64,000 nucleotides of DNA from Thermoproteus sp. GTDB lineage: Archaea; Thermoproteota; Thermoprotei; Thermoproteales; Thermoproteaceae. Positions 34,535 through 41,880 of the stretch are shown piece after piece. The position numbers were made by a program, and so were the translations under genes. Where the stretch lies: the NCBI GenBank assembly GCA_038893495.1, contig JAWARJ010000001.1, positions 1,043,824 through 1,107,823 of the forward strand, written 5' to 3'. Positions within the stretch are counted from its first letter, which is position 1, and each line of letters begins with the position of its first letter. Below the pieces are notes generated by a model, which was not told the DNA's origin, searched no databases, and saw nothing but the letters and a program-made list of their open reading frames with translations.

Positions 34535-35299
34535 GTGACTGCGATAAGGATAATTCCCTGTTTGGACATAGACGGGAGGCGTGGAGTCGTAGTGAAGGGT
34601 GTGAACTTCCAGGGCCTTAGGGAGGTGGGCGACCCCGTCGAGTTGGCCCTCCGCTACGACGAGGAGGGCGCCGACGAGTTGGTGGTATTGGACATAACGG
34701 CCAGCGTAGAGGACAGACCGACCTTCTTGAAGGTGGTGAGGGATGTGGCGACGTCCGTTTCCATACCTGTCACCATAGGGGGAGGCGTGAGGTCTCTCGA
34801 GGACGCGGATAAGTTGTTCAAAGCGGGAGCCGATAAGGTGTCGGTCAACACGGCCGCCGTCAAGAGGCCCAAGTTGGTCTCGGAGCTGGCGGAACAGTAC
34901 GGCTCCCAATCTACGGTGGTGGCTATAGACGCCAAGAGGGTCGGCGACGGGTATAAAGTCTATATAAGAGGGGGCAACCTCCAGACCGACTTAGATGCGA
35001 TAAAGTGGGCCGCCGAGGCGGTCTCCCTCGGGGCGGGGGAGCTCCTAGTTACGTCTATAGATAGGGATGGGACAAAGCTAGGTTACGACGTGGAGCTGAT
35101 AAAGGCCATATATGGGGTGGCCAAAGTGCCCATAATAGCGTCCGGAGGCGCAGGCGACTATCTTCACTTCTACGAGGCGGCGCTCGCCGGCGCCGACGGG
35201 TTGCTGGCGGCCAGCCTCTTCCACTTCGGCGTGATAAAAATCAAGACGCTGAAGGAGTATCTAGCGTCTCGTGGCGTTGAGGTCAGGCTCGACGGCTAA
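34535..35299 (+). CDS. hisF: Imidazole glycerol phosphate synthase cyclase subunit
   Basis: 254 residues from GTG at 34535. The longer upstream frame (from 34394) is a shadow of hisB. HisF barrel with Asp11 in [10 protein letters not shown] and Asp132 in VVAIDAKR as the catalytic pair, phosphate loops IGGGVRS and ASGGAGDY, and [13 protein letters not shown]. It uses ammonia supplied by HisH to close the imidazole ring; hisH is not in the window. Divergent from hisB with the shared palindromic TATA. A 140-bp A/T-rich gap follows. Confidence 0.9.
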   Translation: MTAIRIIPCLDIDGRRGVVVKGVNFQGLREVGDPVELALRYDEEGADELVVLDITASVEDRPTFLKVVRDVATSVSIPVTIGGGVRSLEDADKLFKAGADKVSVNTAAVKRPKLVSELAEQYGSQSTVVAIDAKRVGDGYKVYIRGGNLQTDLDAIKWAAEAVSLGAGELLVTSIDRDGTKLGYDVELIKAIYGVAKVPIIASGGAGDYLHFYEAALAGADGLLAASLFHFGVIKIKTLKEYLASRGVEVRLDG

Positions 35300-35439
35300 T
35301 TATATCTACTACATATATCTACATTATTTTTATAAAAAGTAATAATAAACATATATATTTATTTATATCGACAGAAGTGCCCCATTATTTTAACTATAGT
35401 TTCAATATAAGGTTTTAAAGGCCGAAGATCTTTAGACAT
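35300..35439 (+). promoter_or_regulatory. A/T-rich intergenic region and thiolase promoter
   Basis: This 140-bp gap is far more A/T-rich than its surroundings, with several TATATAT-type runs at 35310-35370. The box closest to the thiolase gene, GGTTTTAAAG at 35411-35420, is about 24 nt before the ATG at 35440 and is the likely TATA. The upstream A/T runs may be the hisF terminator region or further promoter elements. Confidence 0.5.
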
Positions 35440-36627
35440 ATGCGCGACGTCTGGATCGTAGGCTACGCGAGGACTCCTATCGGCAAGTTCGGCGGCGCCC
35501 TTAAGGACGTCAAGACGGCCCACCTCGCCGCGTTTGCCATAAGGAAGGCCATCGAGAGGATAGGCCTCGACGGGAAGTTGGTGGAGGAGGTGATAATCGG
35601 CTCTACACTACAGGGAGGGCAGGGGCAGAGCCTCGCGAGGCAGGCGGCGCTTTATGCCGGCCTCCCCGTCTCCACCAGCGCCTATACTATCAACAGGGTC
35701 TGTTCGTCGGGCATGCAGGCGGTCATCGACGCCTATAGGGAGATCGCGCTTGGGGACGCCGATATAGTTATCGCGGGAGGTGCCGAATCTATGTCCACAG
35801 CGCCGCTGGCGTTCCCCTCGGAGGCCAGATGGGGCTTGAAGCACCTCATAGGCAGGTCGCAAGGCCTCGTGGACCTTATGGTCTACGACGGCTTGACGGA
35901 TCCCACCAACGGGCTCCTCATGGGCGAGGAGGCCGAGATGGTCGCCAAGGAGTGGGGCATCACGAGGCAAGAGCTAGACCAGGTGGCCTACGAGAGCCAT
36001 ATGAGGGCTTGGAAGGCCACCGAAAACAAGTGGTTCTTGGACTTAGAGCCCATAGAGGAGAATCTAGGCGGGGTCCCGGTCAGGTTGGATAGAGACGAGG
36101 GGATAAGGCCCGACACCAATCTGGAGAAGTTGGCCAAATTGAAGCCGGCCTTTAGGCCCGACGGCGTTTTGACTGCCGGCACTTCGAGCCAGCTCTCAGA
36201 CGGCGCGGCGGTGTTGGTCTTAGCCTCGGCCGAAAAGGCGAAAGAACTCGGCTTGAGGCCTGTGGCCAAAATACTCGGCTACTCTTGGCATATGGTGGAG
36301 CCTTGGCGTTTCGTCGAGGCCCCCATATATGCGGTGCAGAAACTGTTGAAGAAGCTGGACGCGTCCCTCGACAGCTTCGACTACTTCGAGAACAACGAGG
36401 CATTTGCCGTTAACAACGTCTTGTTCAACAGAGCGTTGCACATACCTTACGACAAGCTCAACGTGTTCGGCGGGGCTATAGCTCTAGGCCATCCCCTAGG
36501 CGCATCTGGTGCGCGTATAATTACAACTCTGATATCGGTCCTCAAAGTGAGGGGAGGTAGGAGGGGAATAGCCTCGCTCTGCCACGGCACGGGCGGCGGC
36601 ACGGCTGTGGCCATAGAGATGTTATAA
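35440..36627 (+). CDS. Thiolase (acetyl-CoA C-acetyltransferase-like)
   Basis: 395 residues, complete degradative-type thiolase. Catalytic Cys88 lies in NRVCSSGMQA. NEAFA, His351 in GHPLGASGAR and the second Cys (381) in CHGTGGG complete the active site. It condenses or cleaves acetyl-CoA/acetoacetyl-CoA or a longer 3-ketoacyl-CoA. No DUF35 partner gene, as found with HMG-CoA-pathway archaeal thiolases, lies beside it, and its motifs are of the classical FadA/AtoB kind. Leaderless ATG 24 nt after TTTTAAAG. Confidence 0.87.
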   Translation: MRDVWIVGYARTPIGKFGGALKDVKTAHLAAFAIRKAIERIGLDGKLVEEVIIGSTLQGGQGQSLARQAALYAGLPVSTSAYTINRVCSSGMQAVIDAYREIALGDADIVIAGGAESMSTAPLAFPSEARWGLKHLIGRSQGLVDLMVYDGLTDPTNGLLMGEEAEMVAKEWGITRQELDQVAYESHMRAWKATENKWFLDLEPIEENLGGVPVRLDRDEGIRPDTNLEKLAKLKPAFRPDGVLTAGTSSQLSDGAAVLVLASAEKAKELGLRPVAKILGYSWHMVEPWRFVEAPIYAVQKLLKKLDASLDSFDYFENNEAFAVNNVLFNRALHIPYDKLNVFGGAIALGHPLGASGARIITTLISVLKVRGGRRGIASLCHGTGGGTAVAIEML

Positions 36628-36648
36628 ATTTAGGTCGGACCCCTCCGC

Positions 36649-37287
36649 GTGGCCCGTCTAATCGAGGCCCTATTGAGGCTAGAGCCGGCCAGACTTGAGG
36701 CAGATTACCGCTCGCGTGAGGCTCCGAGAGACTATGCGGAGCCGCCTCTAGCCGTGAGGCTCGATGGCGTGAATTTCGGCACGGTGCTTTCCGATCTGCC
36801 CGGACCGCGGAACAGAGGAGTCCACAACGCCCTAAAGATAGCGGCGGCCGACTTGGCGAGTTCCAGCGGGGCGGACCTCGCTTATGTTGTGAGCGACGAG
36901 GTGAATCTAATATATAGAGCCATGTTGCCCTATAGGGGCCGCGTCCTTAAGCTCATAAGCGTACTCGCGTCGAGCCTTTCGGCGAGGGCCTCTGCGTTGC
37001 TCAACAGGCCTCTGCGTTTCGACGCAAGGGCCATTAAGCTGTACGACGATAGGGACGCCGCGCGTTATATAGCGTATAGGGCCAGGGTAGGCCTTAACAA
37101 CTACGCCATATCTATAGCTAGGCTGAGGGGTCTCGTCGAATCGTCGACGCCGCCGATAGGCGAGATCTTGAAGTCGCTCGAGGGGGAGGACCTATCTCTA
37201 GGGTGGGGCACCCTATTAGCTAAAGAAAAAAGATGGCTTGAAGTGGACCTCTGCGAGTTCCTGGCTATCTACGGCCTGTGCCTCTAA
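36649..37287 (+). CDS. Thg1-like 3'-5' nucleotide-adding polymerase
   Basis: 212 residues. The metal-binding motifs of tRNAHis guanylyltransferase-like proteins are present: RLDGVNF with Asp39 (the RxDGxxF motif) and SDEVNLIY with Asp83-Glu84. A later RYIAYRARVGLNNYAISIARLRGL matches the helix after the palm domain. Archaeal Thg1-like proteins add nucleotides 3'-5' at RNA 5' ends in repair of tRNA, which fits a clade with fragmented tRNA genes. The GTG start is 21 nt after the thiolase stop, with TATAAATTTAGG just before it. A PaRep2b remnant abuts its 3' end. Confidence 0.78.
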   Translation: MARLIEALLRLEPARLEADYRSREAPRDYAEPPLAVRLDGVNFGTVLSDLPGPRNRGVHNALKIAAADLASSSGADLAYVVSDEVNLIYRAMLPYRGRVLKLISVLASSLSARASALLNRPLRFDARAIKLYDDRDAARYIAYRARVGLNNYAISIARLRGLVESSTPPIGEILKSLEGEDLSLGWGTLLAKEKRWLEVDLCEFLAIYGLCL

Positions 37288-37530
37288 GCGCGGAGGCGCC
37301 CAGCCGCCTCAGATCGCCCCTGTAGAGGTAGAAGTGCCAAGACCTGCCGTCAGCCGTTTGTTTGACATATCTTCCTGCTGATCAACGCCTCCAATATTTC
37401 GGCGTGAGTAACATGGACCTGCAGTCCTTTTCTCTCTCCTGCTCACGGCGATCCCCTAGAGTCCTCGGCGTAAATGCCCCCTCGCCATGCTCAGCCGCCG
37501 ATACATACGCCCTCTTCGCCAGCGATACGG
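37288..37530 (-). pseudogene. PaRep2b-like remnant
   Basis: On the minus strand: IYAEDSRGSP at about 37470, then HVTHAEILEALISRK, and VKQTADGRSWHFYLYRGDLRRLGAS near 37290-37360. These match YAEGSSGG, KHAERRVAETHVEAI and VKRKPSGIWYFWLYGSDLERLGAG of the 54003-54763 copy. The frames do not join. It lies directly at the 3' end of the Thg1-like gene. The remaining bases up to 37960 hold no recognisable gene. Confidence 0.65.
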
Positions 37531-37996
37531 CGAGGACATGTCCCTCTAGTTTTCTCCACGGCCGGCTTGTGCTCCCTACCTAGATACATCATTCAGATCC
37601 TAACCGCCAAAGCGCGTAATGATTCTTCAGCTTTAGGTAGTACGGCCTTCCCCGTCAGGCGTATCCTGGTGAGGGGCCACCTCCCCTTCGAAAGGACAGA
37701 GCATTGGGCCGCGATCTTCGCTTTGGCGTCGTCAAGGCTATTGTGATCACGCCCTCGGCGCCCTAAAAGAGACGCGTGGCCTAATCGCCCATGAGCGAAC
37801 TCTCCGGCCTGGCCGTCAGCCCGGCGGGAGCCGCCTCGCGCCCTCATTCAATAGCCCGACCGAGTGCGTTGCTACCTCCCGTCTGCCGCAGGCAGAGGAT
37901 CCCCTCGGCCCTATTCGGGCTCGCTTTCGCACCCCTATTTATCACTACGGCGTCGGCCTAGGGGCAAATCTTTATAAGCGGCGCCTTTGATGTATT

Positions 37997-39742
37997 GTGG
38001 CTATGCCGTCTATGCACGCCGCGCTGATGGCGGCGCTAGCCGCCGCAATTCTGCTCACAGCGCCAATGGCCCACACACGGCCAACAGTAGTAGCGACAAT
38101 ACCGGTGGGCTTGAGGCCAGTGTATGCCGTCTACGATCCGTCAAGTGGCTACATATATGTGCTCAACTATAATAGTAGTATCGTCTCTGTAATTTCTGGT
38201 ACTTCCGTCATCGCGACGATACCGGTGGGTGAGGCGCCAATGAATGCCGTCTATGATCCGTCAAACGGCTATATTTACGTAGTTAACTCTGGCGATAATA
38301 CCGTCTCTGTTATTTCCGGTACGTCAGTAGTAGCAACGATACCAGTGGGCTTGGAACCTGTTTACGCGGTTTACAACCCATCAAACGGCTACATATATGT
38401 AGTCAATTGGGGCGATGGTACCGTCTCTGTTATTTCCGGTACGTCGGTGATTGCCACCATACAGGTAGGTCGGTATCCGGGGTATGCCCTCTATGATCCC
38501 TCAAGTGGATACATATATATATCTAATGTTGGTAGTGATACTGTCTCGGTAATTTCCGGCATATCCGTTGTTGCAACAATACCAGTGGGCTGGGGACCAT
38601 GGTCAGCTATCTATAACCCATCAAATGGCTATATCTATGTAGCTGATGCTGGCGATAATACCGTCTCTGTTATTTCCGGTACGTCGGTGATTGCCACCAT
38701 ACAGGTAGGTCAGGGGCCGGTATATGCAGTTTACAATCCGTCAAACGGCTTCATATATGTAGTCAATTATGGCAATGGCTCAGTCTCTGTAATTTCTGGT
38801 ACTTCAGTCATAGCCACGATACCAGTAGGCGTGCTACCGATATATGCCGTCTACGATCCGTCAAGTGGCTACATATATGTGCTCAACTATAATAGTAGTA
38901 CCGTCTCGGTGATCTCCGGCACTTCCGTCATCGCCACTATACCAGTAGGCCGGGGGCCGTGGTCAGCTGTCTACAACCCATCCAACGGCTATATCTATGT
39001 GGTCAATGAGGGTGACAATACCGTCTCCGTTATTGCTTGGACGTATGAAGTCGTCTTTGTGGCGAGCGGTCTGCCTCCCGGCGCTGAATGGAGCATAACT
39101 CTTAATGGTACTACGAAGTCCTCTACTGGCAATGCCATAACCTTCGTCGTACCTCCCGGCAACTATACCTACGTCGTCAACGCGCCCAGCGGCTACGTAG
39201 CGAATCCAAGTAATGGCACCATCGCTGTCGGCTCGAATACGGCCATATACATAACATTCACACAAGCCGCATACACAGTCACTTTCGTGGCCTCCGGCCT
39301 GCCTCAAGGCGCCAGATGGGGCGTTACCCTTAACGGCGTGACTGTATACTCGACGGGCGCTACGGTATCCTTCACCGTGCCTCCCGGCACATATCGATAT
39401 ACCGTAGAGGCGCCCGGCGGCTACTCGGCGTCGCCGGCAAGCGGCACCGTCAATGTGACCGGTAACGTCGAGGTCCAGATAGCCTTCACGCCGACCGCCC
39501 AGTCGGCCTTGGATCTACTGGCTCTGGCTGTTGCCTTGGCCGTGGGCGTTGCCGGAGGGGGATACTTCTGGCTTAGGCGCAAGCAGAGGGGCAAGGGGCC
39601 GGGCGCCGGCGGGGCTCCGGCGGCCGGAGGTGAGGGGACTGTGGTGCGGGGCTCCGAGGGACAGCGCGTCGAGCTGTTGGACTACGAGGAGGGCACCAAG
39701 ATCTACGGACGAGAGAAGGAGAAAGACGCGGAGCGAGGGTAA
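37997..39742 (+). CDS. Large YVTN-repeat surface protein with membrane anchor and acidic tail
   Basis: 581 residues. Signal peptide (1-26), then eight 40-residue blades of the pattern VG..PVYAVYDPSNGYIYVVN.GDNTVSVISGTSVIATIP (about 32-350), which should form an eight-bladed beta-propeller. Two beta domains of the kind ASGLPPGAEWSITLNG / ASGLPQGARWGVTLNG follow (about 352-495), then a transmembrane helix, LRRKQRGKG, and a cytoplasmic tail of about 55 residues rich in Gly and charged residues. The GTG start is leaderless (ATCTTTATAAG about 25 nt upstream). It is a longer paralogue of 26643-27629 and probably mediates adhesion or cell-surface contacts. Confidence 0.82.
   Translation: MAMPSMHAALMAALAAAILLTAPMAHTRPTVVATIPVGLRPVYAVYDPSSGYIYVLNYNSSIVSVISGTSVIATIPVGEAPMNAVYDPSNGYIYVVNSGDNTVSVISGTSVVATIPVGLEPVYAVYNPSNGYIYVVNWGDGTVSVISGTSVIATIQVGRYPGYALYDPSSGYIYISNVGSDTVSVISGISVVATIPVGWGPWSAIYNPSNGYIYVADAGDNTVSVISGTSVIATIQVGQGPVYAVYNPSNGFIYVVNYGNGSVSVISGTSVIATIPVGVLPIYAVYDPSSGYIYVLNYNSSTVSVISGTSVIATIPVGRGPWSAVYNPSNGYIYVVNEGDNTVSVIAWTYEVVFVASGLPPGAEWSITLNGTTKSSTGNAITFVVPPGNYTYVVNAPSGYVANPSNGTIAVGSNTAIYITFTQAAYTVTFVASGLPQGARWGVTLNGVTVYSTGATVSFTVPPGTYRYTVEAPGGYSASPASGTVNVTGNVEVQIAFTPTAQSALDLLALAVALAVGVAGGGYFWLRRKQRGKGPGAGGAPAAGGEGTVVRGSEGQRVELLDYEEGTKIYGREKEKDAERG
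38100..39060 (+). repeat. Eight 120-bp tandem repeats coding propeller blades
   Basis: The DNA repeats with a period of 120 bp (40 codons), for example ATACCGGTGGG at about 38099 and 38219 and ATACCAGTGGG at 38339 and 38579. Some units are nearly identical over long stretches: the first and seventh blades share NYNSS and its codons, and the third and fifth share TTATTTCCGGTACGTCGGTG and what follows. This indicates recent exchange between units. Confidence 0.8.
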
Positions 39743-39967
39743 GGACCCCGTCCGTCATACGGTCGATTGGCTATTCACGTCGTCGGGATCGAGACCTAAG
39801 GCCACGGAGACGTCGGTAGCCTCGCGCCTACCTCCACCAGCTATTGGTGTCTCTAACCGACGCCTCTATGTGCCAAGAGGGTTGCCGAACGGCTCCGCAA
39901 TAATCCAGTGTGAAGTCGGCAGTCAATAGAGAAGGGCGAAGGACGCCGGAATTTGGGAAAATTCGCA

Positions 39968-39987
39968 TGGCGGGTCCGGCGGGATTT
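39968..39987 (-). tRNA. tRNA 3'-terminal fragment including CCA
   Basis: On the minus strand these 20 bases read AAAT CCCGC CGGACCC G CCA: the last four bases of a T loop, the T-stem 3' strand, acceptor 3' strand, discriminator and encoded CCA. They match the end of tRNA-Arg(CCG) at 54879-54898 except for one acceptor base and one T-loop base. Nothing upstream supplies the rest of a tRNA; instead the fragment is joined directly to the perfect hairpin at 39988-40043. The junction lies in the T loop, where tRNA-Arg(CCG) has its second intron. Confidence 0.55.
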
Positions 39988-40043
39988 AAAGTAGTGACTT
40001 ACGGCTTAGAGGGCCACCCCTCTAAGCCGTAAGTCACTACTTT
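39988..40043. repeat. Perfect 26-bp inverted repeat with 4-nt loop
   Basis: Arm 39988-40013 and arm 40018-40043 are exact reverse complements over 26 bp, separated by CCAC. Nothing else in the non-coding parts of the window shows such perfect pairing. It abuts a tRNA 3' fragment. On the minus strand a TATA-like TTAAAAATTAG (40053-40063) lies upstream, so RNA could start in or just before the hairpin and run into the tRNA piece. It may be a mini-element, a processed RNA stem or a recombination product. Confidence 0.9.
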
Positions 40044-40059
40044 CCGTAGCGCCTAATTT

Positions 40060-40250
40060 TTAACTCGCTCTACGGGTGTCCCTGGCGAAGAGGACAAGCC
40101 CTTCGGCCCGGTGCGCGTGCGGCCGACGCTCGTGCATCCGGCCGAGAGGGTTCGGCTCCATGTAAAGCACGCGGCTCCGAGGATGGCTTAAGGCAGTGGC
40201 GAGGGGCGACCTTCTTGTCGTCTCCTTTCGGGTGCCATACACGGACTAAT
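40060..40250 (-). pseudogene. Possible third ParA-like remnant
   Basis: The minus frame reads YGTRKETTRRSPLATALSH, then RSRVLYMEPNP, which can be aligned with WHPKGGTGKATVATSLAIALSR and STLYAGSGP of the remnant at 1990-2297; the DNA shows the same WHPK-coding GTATGGCACCCGAAAGG. A TATATATTAG precedes it. Much weaker than the other two copies and without the conserved 5' mini-frame. The remaining stretch to 40310 holds only the promoter of the next operon. Confidence 0.35.
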
Positions 40251-40346
40251 ATATATGGATCTCGCTGATAGTAAGCCTTTAGGTGCGCCCTAATCCATAG
40301 GACCTGTGGCCCGAAAGAGATTTATCGGGATGTCCAACGGCGTTTT

Positions 40347-41111
40347 GTGTTGAGGGGAGTTAGGGCGAGCTTCTACGCCGCGTTTAGGACTCTGGCGAGG
40401 TCCTACGGCTCTGCGGTATTCGTCTCCATATTGCCCCCTCTACTGTCGTCCCTATTGCTCGCCGGCGGTTGGTTGCTCTCCGGCAAGATTGACCTAGACA
40501 AATACCTCTACCAGCTTATTGGTTCGTCTCTCCTGGTTCTAGTCCAGATAGCTGTGGGCGAAGTCGTGTGGACTATTAGGGACTACATAAGGGATGGGAT
40601 ATATGAGTACATGATGGCGTCGCCTGTTAATATCCTGGGGGCTTTCTACGGCATGTTCCTAGCCGAGGCCCTCGTCATAAGCGGTCTGTCTTTAGCCTTG
40701 ACCTCGATAATAGTCGGCGTCATAAAGGGAGCCGCCTACGGCGTCGCCACAGCCCTCGCGTTTGCCCTAACCCTCGTCGGCATACTCCCCGTTTTGAGCA
40801 TAGGCATAATTATAGCCTCGTTAATCCCGTTGGTCAAGGACCCCAACGTGTTGGTCATGCCCGTAGGCGCTCTGTTGACGGTCTTGAGCGGGGCCTTATA
40901 TCCGTTGACGTTACTGCCGCCATATCTAGAGGCGGCGGCCCGGCTTCTGCCAGTGGCAGATCTGGCGGAGGTAGTAAGGGGGATCTCGCTGGGCTTAAAG
41001 CTACAGGTGGAGAGCTTGGGCTTGCTGGGGGCCTATATGCTCTACGTGCTGGTGGGCGTCTTGGCCCTTCAGATATTGGGGCTCTACGCGAGGCGCCGTG
41101 GCGTCACTTAA
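40347..41111 (+). CDS. ABC-2 type membrane permease, first of a pair
   Basis: 254 residues with six hydrophobic segments and the N-terminal amphipathic start RGVRASFYAAFRTLARSYGS typical of ABC-2 exporters. WTIRDYIRDGIYEYMMASPVN and ALYPLTLLPPYLEAAARLLPVADLAEVVRG are characteristic of this family. Such permeases need an ATP-binding subunit; none is encoded beside it. GTG 40347 and TTG 40350 are both possible starts, about 25 nt after ATTTATCGG. It overlaps the second permease gene by 14 nt. Confidence 0.78.
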   Translation: MLRGVRASFYAAFRTLARSYGSAVFVSILPPLLSSLLLAGGWLLSGKIDLDKYLYQLIGSSLLVLVQIAVGEVVWTIRDYIRDGIYEYMMASPVNILGAFYGMFLAEALVISGLSLALTSIIVGVIKGAAYGVATALAFALTLVGILPVLSIGIIIASLIPLVKDPNVLVMPVGALLTVLSGALYPLTLLPPYLEAAARLLPVADLAEVVRGISLGLKLQVESLGLLGAYMLYVLVGVLALQILGLYARRRGVT

Positions 41112-41880
41112 GGCCGCCCTACGCGAGCTCCATAGGGAATACATCAGGTTTTCTAGGCTCAACATACGGGCGTGGCAGAGAGCCATCTCGGGCTCTATAT
41201 CTATGTCCCTATGGCTAATATCGGCGGTGATAGCTATGTCGTGGTACGGAATAGCGAGAGCAAGCGCCGTAAGGGATATGTTCTGGCCCTTCCTTACGTA
41301 TTTCCTGTATTCCGAGCCCGTCTGGGCCGCGGCAGAGGCCCGTACACACCTCAAAGGAGGCGTTGCGGAACAAATACTGGCCGCTAGAACCAAAATGGGG
41401 CCGGTGTTGCTGGCCTGGCTGTCAGTGGATTCGGCGATATGGAGCGTGGTGGACGCCTTCGTGCTCTTCGCGATATTTACAGCAGTGTTGAGAGGCCCGC
41501 CGTCGTTGGCGAGCCCCATGCTGTTTATGTTGTCCCTACCTCCGCTACTCGTCTTCTCGCTCGCGATGGGGATCCTCGCCGTGTATTTAATGTCGCTAGT
41601 CGAAAGCACATGGGTCGTGGGCTTGGCCCTACAGCTGTTCGTGCCTCTTCTAGGCGGCATAATGCCGCCTACTGCGTTGCCCCCCGAGTTTGCCCACATG
41701 CTTCTATATTCGCCGCTTCAGTACGTAATAGCCCCGCCCATATATGCAGGGACTGGCGTCTGGCCGCTTCAGCCTACATTTATATTGATAGTAGACTATA
41801 TACTATCATTTGTGTTTCTATCTGTAATAATATTATTAGATAAATATATGTTTAATTACCTATATTTATTTTCTAGGTAG
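41098..41880 (+). CDS. ABC-2 type membrane permease, second of a pair
   Basis: 260 residues with six hydrophobic segments. N-terminal amphipathic ELHREYIRFSRLNIRAWQRAISGS, then MSLWLISAVIAMSWYG, and the C-terminal LLYSPLQYVIAPPIYA and LSFVFLSVIILL helices fit a second ABC-2 subunit, so the two probably form a heterodimer in the membrane. The GTG start lies 14 nt inside the first permease gene. The 3' end overlaps the convergent carboxypeptidase gene by 25 nt. Substrate unknown (drug, lipid or polysaccharide are typical). Confidence 0.72.
   Translation: MASLKAALRELHREYIRFSRLNIRAWQRAISGSISMSLWLISAVIAMSWYGIARASAVRDMFWPFLTYFLYSEPVWAAAEARTHLKGGVAEQILAARTKMGPVLLAWLSVDSAIWSVVDAFVLFAIFTAVLRGPPSLASPMLFMLSLPPLLVFSLAMGILAVYLMSLVESTWVVGLALQLFVPLLGGIMPPTALPPEFAHMLLYSPLQYVIAPPIYAGTGVWPLQPTFILIVDYILSFVFLSVIILLDKYMFNYLYLFSR

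Noticed and set aside
37593-37847. Minus-strand 84-codon ORF in the gap after the PaRep2b remnant
   Set aside because: Arg/Ala-rich GC-driven frame without start context or recognisable motif.
38100-39060. CRISPR-like array
   Set aside because: The repeats are coding, 120 bp in period, without unique spacers, and translate to propeller blades.
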